From Methanocorpusculum sp. (lineage in GTDB: Archaea > Halobacteriota > Methanomicrobia > Methanomicrobiales > Methanocorpusculaceae), in contig DALTWR010000065.1 in NCBI GenBank assembly GCA_029986975.1, forward strand, positions 1 through 5,848: 5,848 nucleotides of DNA. The letters run 5' to 3'. Of this stretch, positions 1 to 5,510 are shown piece by piece. The position numbers were made by a program, and so were the translations under genes. The notes below the pieces were generated by a model that was not told the origin of the DNA, ran no database searches, and saw nothing but the letters and a program-made list of their open reading frames with translations. The first letter of the stretch is position 1, and each line of letters opens with the position of its first letter.

Positions 1-175
1 CTCTGTGCTCATCTGCAGGGAGAGTTCTGCTCCATTTTCACTCTATGCGGCAGAACCGATTCCGGCTGCAGTCTCTCTAAAAAGAAAAGCAGGGTATCAT
101 AATGTGTCATACGGTGATGACCACACTGATGTTCTTACCGTGTATTATTTCAGCGTGACCGGGAGGATTATATGA
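1..175 (+). CDS. C-terminal fragment of an unidentified protein, first gene of the pilin-like operon
   Basis: The frame beginning at base 2 is open from the window edge to a TGA at 173-175 and gives 57 residues. The other two forward frames stop earlier (one has TAA at 100-102). The stop overlaps the ATG of the next gene by 4 bases (ATGA), as expected for an upstream operon member. The visible part looks like an extracytoplasmic beta-rich tail: no transmembrane helix, and an alternating end segment (LTVYYFSV) similar in style to the C-terminal strands of the pilin-like proteins that follow. It contains one N-glycosylation sequon (N-V-S in HNVSYG) and one cysteine. By position it may be another pilin-like subunit, but the N-terminus that would show this lies outside the window, so the function is unknown. 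Confidence 0.7.
   Translation, partial: SVLICRESSAPFSLYAAEPIPAAVSLKRKAGYHNVSYGDDHTDVLTVYYFSVTGRII
161..166 (+). promoter_or_regulatory. Shine-Dalgarno site for the 164-aa pilin-like gene
   Basis: GGGAGG lies 5 nt before the ATG at 172 and inside the last codons of the preceding gene. It matches the anti-SD CCUCC of archaeal 16S rRNA and fixes the start at 172. Confidence 0.75.
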
Positions 176-666
176 AGGAAGACTCAGGTGTATCAGAAGC
201 GGTCAGTTTTATCTTCGTGATTGTAATTGTTCTGCTGCTGATATCAGGATTTCTGCTCTATGGTATGCCGTACATTGAGGATACAAAATCAGCTGCTGAA
301 TCTGATGCAGTTTTGCAGCAGTTTTCGTCTGTTCTCTCATCGATGGATGAACTTGTTTTCACAAAGGCATACGGTGTTGAACGAAATGCGGTGTTTCCGA
401 CAAAATACGGCACGATGTCTCTATCATCCGGTTTTGATGGACGGTTTACCCTCATCTATGACAGTGCTTCTTCGAAAGATGTTTTCTTCGAAAACGGTGT
501 CCTCTCCTGCGGAGAATATACCCATCTTTCAGCAGGATATATTCCGGTTACCGATGCTGCAGGCTGCGTTGTACAGAAAAATACCGCAGTGCTTTCTTAT
601 TCTCTGCTAAGACTATATACCGAAAACGGTATGACTTGTGCAGAATTTTCAGTGAGGCTTGTCTGA
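172..666 (+). CDS. Type IV pilin-like protein with class III signal peptide (164 aa)
   Basis: Predicted secreted pilin-like subunit, anchored by one N-terminal helix. The start is MKEDSG followed by VSEAVSF and a strongly hydrophobic stretch (about residues 11-33). This matches the archaeal prepilin pattern: short charged leader, cleavage after G/A by a PibD/EppA-type prepilin peptidase, then a helix that packs into the filament core. Mature E3 (VSE) is compatible with the acidic residue near the start of many pilins. Residues 35-60 continue as an amphipathic helix; the rest is a beta-rich ectodomain of about 100 residues with cysteines at 113, 132 and 156. No N-x-S/T sequon is present. ATG 172 has a good GGGAGG site and overlaps the previous stop by 4 bases; the TGA at 664-666 shares one base with the next ATG. 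The ectodomain matches nothing I recognise, so major pilin, minor pilin and pseudopilin all remain possible. Confidence 0.75.
   Translation: MKEDSGVSEAVSFIFVIVIVLLLISGFLLYGMPYIEDTKSAAESDAVLQQFSSVLSSMDELVFTKAYGVERNAVFPTKYGTMSLSSGFDGRFTLIYDSASSKDVFFENGVLSCGEYTHLSAGYIPVTDAAGCVVQKNTAVLSYSLLRLYTENGMTCAEFSVRLV
652..657 (+). promoter_or_regulatory. Shine-Dalgarno site deciding the start of the 238-aa gene
   Basis: GTGAGG sits 8 nt before the ATG at 666. An in-frame ATG at 636 would add ten residues (MCRIFSEACL), but it lies deep inside the previous gene and would put an unusual extension before an otherwise typical six-residue pilin leader. The site therefore supports 666. Confidence 0.6.
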
Positions 667-1382
667 TGCAAAAAGAAAGCGGCTCTGCAACGGTTGTCGG
701 CTTTGTTCTTCTATTTGCGATAGCGGTATCTCTTGGTGCTCTTTATTTCGCAGCAGTCGTGCCCGCAGAAGAAGAACGTGCTGCAGAAATCTCTCTCATC
801 TCTGCAAAAGAGGATATGATTTCATTTTCTCTTCTTCTAAATGAACTTGAGAGAGTCCCTCATGTGCCTCTTTCATACCTGCCTGTCTTTTCAAGGGCTG
901 CTGCTGCAGAACTTACATCAGGCGGCAGTCTTTTAATTAACGGAGAGACTATCTCTCTTAACAACCTCGTATTCTCTGCAGCCTCTTCAGAAATCGGGCT
1001 TTCTGCAGGGGGAATCTATCGGTCTGATGATGGAAATGCCGTCTGGCTGTCACGTCCGCAGATTTCTGTATCAGGAGACAGTGTTACATGTATCATTCCG
1101 CAGTATCACGGCAGATTTTCCCGCGGAACATCTTCCGGAGGAATCGCGTTTACCGCAGAGTATCTTGGATGCTCTGTGAAGACCATACACTCTGACGCCC
1201 CTGTTTCGTTTGTTTATTCCGGAGAGGATTCCAGACTATGGTATGCTTTCTTCTATGAACTTGCTGCGGAGTACCCTGTGTTCGAGTCGCCGCGTTTCAC
1301 AGAAACTGCTGCAGAAGTTACTCTTCTGCCGAAAGAAACTATGATAATAACAGTTCTCTCTCCGGAGTATCAGATATCATGA
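666..1382 (+). CDS. Large pilin-like secreted protein with class III signal peptide (238 aa)
   Basis: Predicted membrane-anchored, pilin-like surface or secretion protein. Starting at ATG 666 it begins MQKESG followed by SATVVGF and a hydrophobic helix (about residues 8-34), aligning with the leaders of the genes on both sides. Residues 35-64 are a charged, helix-prone segment (EEERAAEISL onward) that could be the lower part of a pilin alpha1 helix. The remainder (about 170 residues) is rich in Ser, Gly and aromatics and probably beta-structured, with two cysteines (142 and 169) and no N-x-S/T sequon. The TGATG overlap with the previous gene and the ATGA overlap with the next imply coupled translation. 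At 238 aa it is the largest of the set. The overall build resembles archaeal pilin-like or DUF-type proteins coded beside type IV pilus/secretion ATPases, but I cannot name a family with confidence. The secreted, N-terminally anchored topology is well supported; the function is inferred. Confidence 0.72.
   Translation: MQKESGSATVVGFVLLFAIAVSLGALYFAAVVPAEEERAAEISLISAKEDMISFSLLLNELERVPHVPLSYLPVFSRAAAAELTSGGSLLINGETISLNNLVFSAASSEIGLSAGGIYRSDDGNAVWLSRPQISVSGDSVTCIIPQYHGRFSRGTSSGGIAFTAEYLGCSVKTIHSDAPVSFVYSGEDSRLWYAFFYELAAEYPVFESPRFTETAAEVTLLPKETMIITVLSPEYQIS
1364..1367 (+). promoter_or_regulatory. Possible Shine-Dalgarno site for the 119-aa pilin gene
   Basis: GGAG lies 11 nt before the ATG at 1379, inside the end of the previous gene. 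The spacing is long, so translation may depend mainly on the ATGA stop/start overlap. Confidence 0.4.
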
Positions 1383-1738
1383 AACAGGATTCTGCTGTAT
1401 CAACGGTTGTCGGCACTGTTCTTCTGCTTGTAATTGTACTTCTTGTTGCCGCTCTTTGTGCTCTGACGGTCTTTTCCGCGACTGATGTAAGTAATTCTAA
1501 GACGCCTGTTGTATTCTTCTCAGCTTCAGCAGATGAATGTGCTTTGTATCATGCGGGAGGAGATGTACTGTTTCGTGATGATATCACCATCTATTCAGGA
1601 GAAACAGACATCACATCTGTGACGCGAATTGATGGACAACGCTGGAGTGTCTGGAAAACCGGGGATTTACTAACGTTTGGAAAATATCCGCGTGAGTCAG
1701 TTACCATTGTATATAAAAACGGGGAGATACTCTATTGA
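1379..1738 (+). CDS. Archaeal type IV pilin, N-terminal pilin domain family (119 aa)
   Basis: Pilin subunit of an archaeal adhesion or surface filament. The leader MKQDSA is followed by VSTVVGTVLLLVIVLLVAA, a close match in style to the archaellin/type IV pilin N-terminal domain (Pfam PF07790, formerly DUF1628). Cleavage is expected between A6 and V7. After the helix (about 9-33) comes a compact beta domain with features I associate with this family: a segment like YHAGGDVLFRDDITIYSG (residues 57-74), then a TGDLLTF turn and a closing VTIVYKNGEIL strand. The length is normal for these small pilins. Two cysteines (27 in the helix, 54 in the head) are present and no N-x-S/T sequon. It overlaps the preceding gene by 4 bases and ends the operon, 15 bp from the convergent gene's stop codon. 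This is the surest pilin of the group; whether it is the major or a minor subunit cannot be told. Confidence 0.85.
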   Translation: MKQDSAVSTVVGTVLLLVIVLLVAALCALTVFSATDVSNSKTPVVFFSASADECALYHAGGDVLFRDDITIYSGETDITSVTRIDGQRWSVWKTGDLLTFGKYPRESVTIVYKNGEILY

Positions 1739-1747
1739 GTATCTTAT

Positions 1748-1766
1748 GAACAGTTACGCACTGTTC
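1748..1766. terminator. Perfect hairpin between convergent operons, possible bidirectional terminator
   Basis: GAACAGT (1748-1754), loop TACGC (1755-1759), ACTGTTC (1760-1766): a perfect 7-bp stem with a 5-nt loop at the junction of the two convergent operons. It starts 9 bp after the pilin stop and includes the stop codon of the Agl23-like gene (1754-1756 on the minus strand). No long T-tract follows on either strand, and archaeal termination relies mostly on T-tracts, so a 3'-end stabilising role is as likely as termination. Confidence 0.4.
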
Positions 1767-3403
1767 TTCGTATAGACTGCAATATTCAGCGAACCGCTTG
1801 CACCGTCTCTTGTAAAGTAGAACTTAAGCCAGTTCCAGATAGATTCAATACCGGAACCTCCGGTTGCTTCGGCATCAAACCAGTATGACAGACGCTGAAT
1901 GCGTTTATCATAGCCATTCAGCGAGTCATACGACTCGGTATCATGGGCGATAAGCACATCATACGTTCCTGCCTCTGCCGAGAGCTGCGGAATCAGTGTG
2001 CCGAAGTTAACTACTTTCTCATTCCATTCTTTACAGAAGTACCAGGCAAACGGCCACATTACATCATTTGATAGAATGGCAACTTTGTCAGCATGTTCCA
2101 TCTCTTCAAAAAGCGGGCGCAGTTCTTCGGAGTTCTGTACCTGCACAATGGGTCCGTTGATATCACATGGGGCAAAGACGGTTGCTCCTGTTACGATGCA
2201 GAGAAAAACAACCGTAATTACCGCAATTACTTTTTGTCTCTTTCCTTTCAGAACAGCAAGTCCGAAAGCTGCAACAAGAATCATCGGCAAAAGCTGGTGA
2301 AGCGAGAGCCACGGCACTTTTTCGCCGATGTATGCGTAGGTGAGTAATGATATAATCAGCCAGAAGATGGCAAACCTGATAAATTCATGCTCACGGTTTA
2401 CCGGTGCCGGTGTGTCGGGGCGTTTGAAGATGCCGCAGAGTTTATCTGCAAAACTCTTTTTCGGCGCTGCAGATTCTTCGCGGTTCTCTTCCGTGAATTC
2501 TGCTGTGCAGCATGGCGTGTCTTTTTTCTTCGGCAGAATAAATTTGATAATTCCCCAGATGGAAAGGAGGAGAATCGGCATTTCATAGAGCACAAAGATG
2601 CTGAAATAATACCCTGCAGGTCCTCCTAAGCGCTGCTGGTTATGCATATCAAGCCAGTGAGTAATAGCCAGAGGGCCTGCCTCAAGTACCATCTCCGGAT
2701 GCTGCCAGAAGGATGTATACATTGTAAACACAATCGCAAAGAAAACCAGAATCGCGCAGGCGGCATGCTTTTCCCAGTTGTTCGGCAGAATCATCTTTCG
2801 AGACCAGAGAAGATAGATAAAGAAAACCGCGAATGTGAGAATAATAATGGGCATGTTTTCTTTGCAGCAGATACCAAGGGCTGCAGCAGCGCTCGCAAGA
2901 GAGAGCCAGTACCATTTCTTCCTCGTAATCCATGCAAGCATCGCAGCTATCAACAGAAGCGAGAAAAAGATAACAAACACATCGTTTCTCAAAAACCGCG
3001 AGAAGTAAATCATCGTAGGGGAAAGTGCGATGAGAAGCGATGCGATACAGACCACTTTTCCGCTTAAAAACTTCATGCGGTAAATCCAGTAGAGCAGAGG
3101 AATTAAGGCACAGCCGAAGACGCAGGGAAGAATTCTTCCGACTAAATCTGTTGCGCCGAAAAGCGCAAACATCCCTGCTGTTACATGGTAGAGAAACGGT
3201 CCATGATAGACCGGGTCATAGATGTATTCACCGGTGGTCAAAAGCTGATAGGAAAACCATGCATGAATTGCTTCATCATGGTGGAACAGTTTCAAATCAA
3301 GACAGCAGAACCGGACTGCTATTGCTATCAGCAAAATGACGAGCAGAATATACTCTACTTTCAGAAACGGACGGAGTTTTTCAGAGACGGCGGACTGCTG
3401 CAT
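1754..3403 (-). CDS. agl23: Agl23-like (TIGR03663 family) polytopic membrane protein, PMT/GT-C-type fold
   Basis: Integral membrane protein of the dolichol-phosphate-sugar-dependent glycosyltransferase (GT-C/PMT-like) superfamily, in the group named flippase activity-associated protein Agl23, linked to archaeal protein glycosylation. Visible features: first membrane helix about 17-35; then the acidic first-loop motif HHDEAIHAW with D43-E44, the place of the catalytic acid in GT-C enzymes; PVYHGPFLYH (64-73); SRFLRND (135-141); and GEKVPWLSLHQLLP (360-373), typical of this family. About ten or eleven hydrophobic helices extend to residue 410, followed by a soluble tail of about 140 residues, probably extracytoplasmic. 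A polar Lys/Glu/Pro-rich loop (about 290-340) is probably cytoplasmic. The length of 549 is normal for the family. It starts 4 bp after the map stop, with no clear Shine-Dalgarno site, so it probably relies on translation from map. The substrate and exact reaction are unknown; sugar transfer versus assisting lipid-linked glycan flipping cannot be separated by sequence. Confidence 0.85.
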   Translation of the reverse strand: MQQSAVSEKLRPFLKVEYILLVILLIAIAVRFCCLDLKLFHHDEAIHAWFSYQLLTTGEYIYDPVYHGPFLYHVTAGMFALFGATDLVGRILPCVFGCALIPLLYWIYRMKFLSGKVVCIASLLIALSPTMIYFSRFLRNDVFVIFFSLLLIAAMLAWITRKKWYWLSLASAAAALGICCKENMPIIILTFAVFFIYLLWSRKMILPNNWEKHAACAILVFFAIVFTMYTSFWQHPEMVLEAGPLAITHWLDMHNQQRLGGPAGYYFSIFVLYEMPILLLSIWGIIKFILPKKKDTPCCTAEFTEENREESAAPKKSFADKLCGIFKRPDTPAPVNREHEFIRFAIFWLIISLLTYAYIGEKVPWLSLHQLLPMILVAAFGLAVLKGKRQKVIAVITVVFLCIVTGATVFAPCDINGPIVQVQNSEELRPLFEEMEHADKVAILSNDVMWPFAWYFCKEWNEKVVNFGTLIPQLSAEAGTYDVLIAHDTESYDSLNGYDKRIQRLSYWFDAEATGGSGIESIWNWLKFYFTRDGASGSLNIAVYTKNSA

Positions 3404-3407
3404 AAGG

Positions 3408-4283
3408 TTATCTGGTAGTTACAAATGGTCCGTCTTCGGTTACGATAACGGTGTGTTCAAACTGTGCAACAAAACTTCCGGGAATATCTGATAAGATATG
3501 GTAGTCATAGAGATTTCCCTGACGGATGAGCTGCGGGATGGCTAACTCTGCTTTTGGAATCCCAAGCCATCTGCGTGAGAACGGCAGCCCTTTCATCTCG
3601 TCTGCTTTTTTCAGAATTTTGCGTGCGGTAGGAGCTCTGACCGGTGCGTCTCCTGTTACCTGATAGATTTCAGCGCGTGTTCCTTCATGTACCATGCCTG
3701 AGCCGGTTGTTGCGAAAGGCTCTATGGCAATGGCATTATCTGCGCGGAGGACTGCGTTTCCAAACTGCCCGGTGTTGGGAATGGATATTCCATGGTGCAA
3801 ATCGTAGCGTGCAAGACCATGTCCTGTCAGATTCATAATCGGGCGGTATCCATAAGAGGTGATAGTCTCTTCGACGGCTTTTCCTATCTCAGAGACGACT
3901 AAATCCGGTTTTACTAATGCGATGGCTGCTTCAAGGGCTTTTTCCGATGCTTCACAGAGGGTTTTGTGGTCGCCTAAATCAACCGTTACCGCAGTATCTG
4001 CGATGTATCCGTCAATGTGCGTTCCGATATCAAGTTTTACGAGGTCGCCTTCGCAGAAGACGCGCTCATCTATGGGGGATGGTGTGTCGTGCGCCGCACA
4101 TTCATTTATGGAGATGTTCGGGGGAAATGACGGGGCTGCCCCTGCTGATGCGATTTTGTCCAGCACCATGTCAAAGATGTCGCTGTGAAGGATTCCGGGT
4201 TTTATTTCCGCGGCACAGACGTGGAGAACGTCATGTGCGATTCTTCCCGCTTCTTTATAGTTGTCAAATTCTGTATCGTTCAT
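3408..4283 (-). CDS. map: Type II methionyl aminopeptidase
   Basis: Cytoplasmic metalloenzyme that removes the initiator methionine from nascent proteins when the second residue is small. It has the pita-bread fold of peptidase family M24. The five expected metal ligands are visible: D85 (KLDIG), D96 (DGYIADTA), H155 (LTGHG), E188 (IEPF) and E276 (FVAQFEHTV). Substrate-site histidines are H65 (CAAHD) and H163 (DLHHG). Spacings agree with the Pyrococcus furiosus type II enzyme (11 between the aspartates, 8 between the histidines). The stretch of about 60 residues around 200-260 between E188 and the last ligand is the helical insert that separates type II from type I enzymes. Its 291 aa length is normal for archaea. 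The ATG at 4283 overlaps the stop of the upstream M24 peptidase by 4 bases (ATGA), and the Agl23-like gene follows after 4 bp, indicating one transcript. The assignment is secure. Confidence 0.97.
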   Translation of the reverse strand: MNDTEFDNYKEAGRIAHDVLHVCAAEIKPGILHSDIFDMVLDKIASAGAAPSFPPNISINECAAHDTPSPIDERVFCEGDLVKLDIGTHIDGYIADTAVTVDLGDHKTLCEASEKALEAAIALVKPDLVVSEIGKAVEETITSYGYRPIMNLTGHGLARYDLHHGISIPNTGQFGNAVLRADNAIAIEPFATTGSGMVHEGTRAEIYQVTGDAPVRAPTARKILKKADEMKGLPFSRRWLGIPKAELAIPQLIRQGNLYDYHILSDIPGSFVAQFEHTVIVTEDGPFVTTR

Positions 4284-5437
4284 GCTACTATTAATTCTTC
4301 TTCAAAGATGGTAAATCTATCAAATCCGTCTTCGGTAACAGCGCCCATGTCTTCGAGGCGCACACCGCCTGTTCCCGGATAATAAAGTCCCGGCTCTAAG
4401 GTTATGACGTTTCCGGGCCTGAGTTCTTCGCCCCGGGGCGAAAGCGACGGGCTTTCATGGATGGCAAGCCCTACGCCGTGTCCTAAACTGTGGATAAAAC
4501 CTGATATGCCTGCTGTCTCATAGCCGTGCGCAGTAAAGTATTCAGCAACCGCGTTGTGCGCTTCAGCGCCGGTGATGCCCGGCTTTATCATGGATGCGGC
4601 AAGCTCTTTTGCTTCGCGGACAGTTTCATACATGGCACATATCTCGTCAGAGGGTTTTCCTTTGGATATTGTGCGTGTCATGTCTGCAAAGTATCCGTTG
4701 ATTCTGCAGGGGAATACATCCATTACGATGGGCTGATGTGCGTACAGTGCGCCTTCTCCTTTTGCGTGCGGAAGGGCGGTATCTTTTCCGCAGGAGATGA
4801 TGGTGTCTCTGTCTTCCAATCCTTTGTCATAGAATGCTTCGTGCAGAATCTTTCTGATTTTTTCAGACGTGAGTACTTCGTCTTCGAAGTAGAGTATATC
4901 ATTATCCCCTATCACGGATTTTTTCACGGCATCAACAGCCCGGTGTACACCCCATTCATTTTCGCGCTGGACGGCACGTATCTCTTCAATCTCTTCCGGG
5001 GTTTTTACAGAACGCATCGAGCTTACTGTTTCCGTGTCAATACATACTTCCGCATGTTTCGATAGTGCGCGCGCAAACCCTGCAGGCATCGAGTAGGGAA
5101 CAAGAAGCCGTTTCTGTGCGGAGTCTTTCCTGCAGCATTGAGCAGTAATCATCTGCGCTGCTGCTTCGTCTGCGCTGCAGCCTTCTGCGAGGTAATCCAT
5201 GAATCCTGCAGATGTGCGGGAGATTACCGGACAGCGCGCCTCTTTTTGTGCGCGAAGTTCCTCCATGGAGGCAACAATTAAGCGTTCTTCGCCTGATTTG
5301 AGGCAGAGATAGATATACGGGTCTCCTGCGGAAAACCGGCTTAGATAGTGCATATCAGGGTTTTCTGCCGAGTCATAGATGACGTAGGCATCGCAGTTTT
5401 TTTCGGATAATTCATCGGTGAGTTTTTTGATATCCAT
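4280..5437 (-). CDS. M24B Xaa-Pro aminopeptidase / prolidase-like metallopeptidase
   Basis: Cytoplasmic metallopeptidase that hydrolyses Xaa-Pro bonds, related to PepQ/PepP; dipeptide versus longer-peptide specificity is not clear. Residues about 1-140 form a creatinase-type N-terminal domain; about 150-375 form the M24 catalytic domain. Metal ligands: D240 and D252 (GYFADMTRT), H320 (HSLGHGVGLAIHE), E348 (ITLEPGLYYPG) and E362 (VRLEDMG). H224 (LPHAKGEG) and H327 are likely substrate-site histidines. The two aspartates are 12 apart, one more than the 11 in Pyrococcus prolidase; the DVFP variant of this loop seems to occur in a subgroup of archaeal M24B proteins. At 385 aa it is slightly longer than classical archaeal prolidase (about 350). 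The ATG at 5437 is fixed by an in-frame TAA 12 bases upstream and is the first gene of its operon; it ends in a 4-base overlap with map. No strong Shine-Dalgarno site is seen. Confidence 0.9.
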   Translation of the reverse strand: MDIKKLTDELSEKNCDAYVIYDSAENPDMHYLSRFSAGDPYIYLCLKSGEERLIVASMEELRAQKEARCPVISRTSAGFMDYLAEGCSADEAAAQMITAQCCRKDSAQKRLLVPYSMPAGFARALSKHAEVCIDTETVSSMRSVKTPEEIEEIRAVQRENEWGVHRAVDAVKKSVIGDNDILYFEDEVLTSEKIRKILHEAFYDKGLEDRDTIISCGKDTALPHAKGEGALYAHQPIVMDVFPCRINGYFADMTRTISKGKPSDEICAMYETVREAKELAASMIKPGITGAEAHNAVAEYFTAHGYETAGISGFIHSLGHGVGLAIHESPSLSPRGEELRPGNVITLEPGLYYPGTGGVRLEDMGAVTEDGFDRFTIFEEELIVA

Positions 5438-5510
5438 TCTTTGTTCTACTTATCTATATGCTGTTTCAAGGGAATTAGTTTTTATTTCCGTGACACACAA
5501 TAACATAGTA
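5438..5510. promoter_or_regulatory. Divergent intergenic promoter region
   Basis: This 73-bp AT-rich gap separates the start of the minus-strand peptidase operon from the plus-strand membrane gene, so it should hold promoters for both. For the minus strand, CGGAAATAAAAACT (5490 down to 5477) looks like a BRE plus TATA box about 45 nt before the ATG. For the plus strand, the same AT block read as TTTTTATTT (5479-5487), preceded by purine-rich AAGGGAATTAG, lies about 27 nt before the ATG at 5511, which would suit a leaderless transcript. A second AT element, CTTATCTATATG (5449-5460), may serve either strand. Assigned by eye only. Confidence 0.45.

Noticed and set aside
260..610. Second plus-strand open frame inside the 164-aa pilin-like gene
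   Set aside because: Out of frame with a gene that has a good Shine-Dalgarno site, class III leader and operon overlaps. No separate signal or recognisable protein.
636..665. Ten-residue N-terminal extension of the 238-aa pilin-like protein from ATG 636
   Set aside because: ATG 666 overlaps the previous stop, has GTGAGG at 8 nt, and gives a six-residue leader matching both neighbours. The longer start lies well inside the upstream gene.
2642..3067. Plus-strand 141-codon open frame
   Set aside because: Antisense to the Agl23-like gene. Its Arg/Lys/Asn/His-rich make-up mirrors a hydrophobic membrane protein on the other strand.
3380..3403. Pilin-like start (QQSAVSE) of the Agl23-like protein read as a class III signal peptide
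   Set aside because: The residues after SAVSE are polar and basic (KLRPFLK) before the first helix, unlike a pilin, and the rest is a polytopic GT-C-type protein. The resemblance is chance.
3859..4294. Plus-strand open frames of about 110-125 codons
   Set aside because: Antisense to the type II methionyl aminopeptidase, which has all five metal ligands. No domain or start signal supports them.
4526..5065. Plus-strand 179-codon open frame
   Set aside because: It lies antisense inside the prolidase-like gene, whose M24 motifs are intact. The translated frame is Phe/Cys/Tyr-rich, as expected of a shadow frame.
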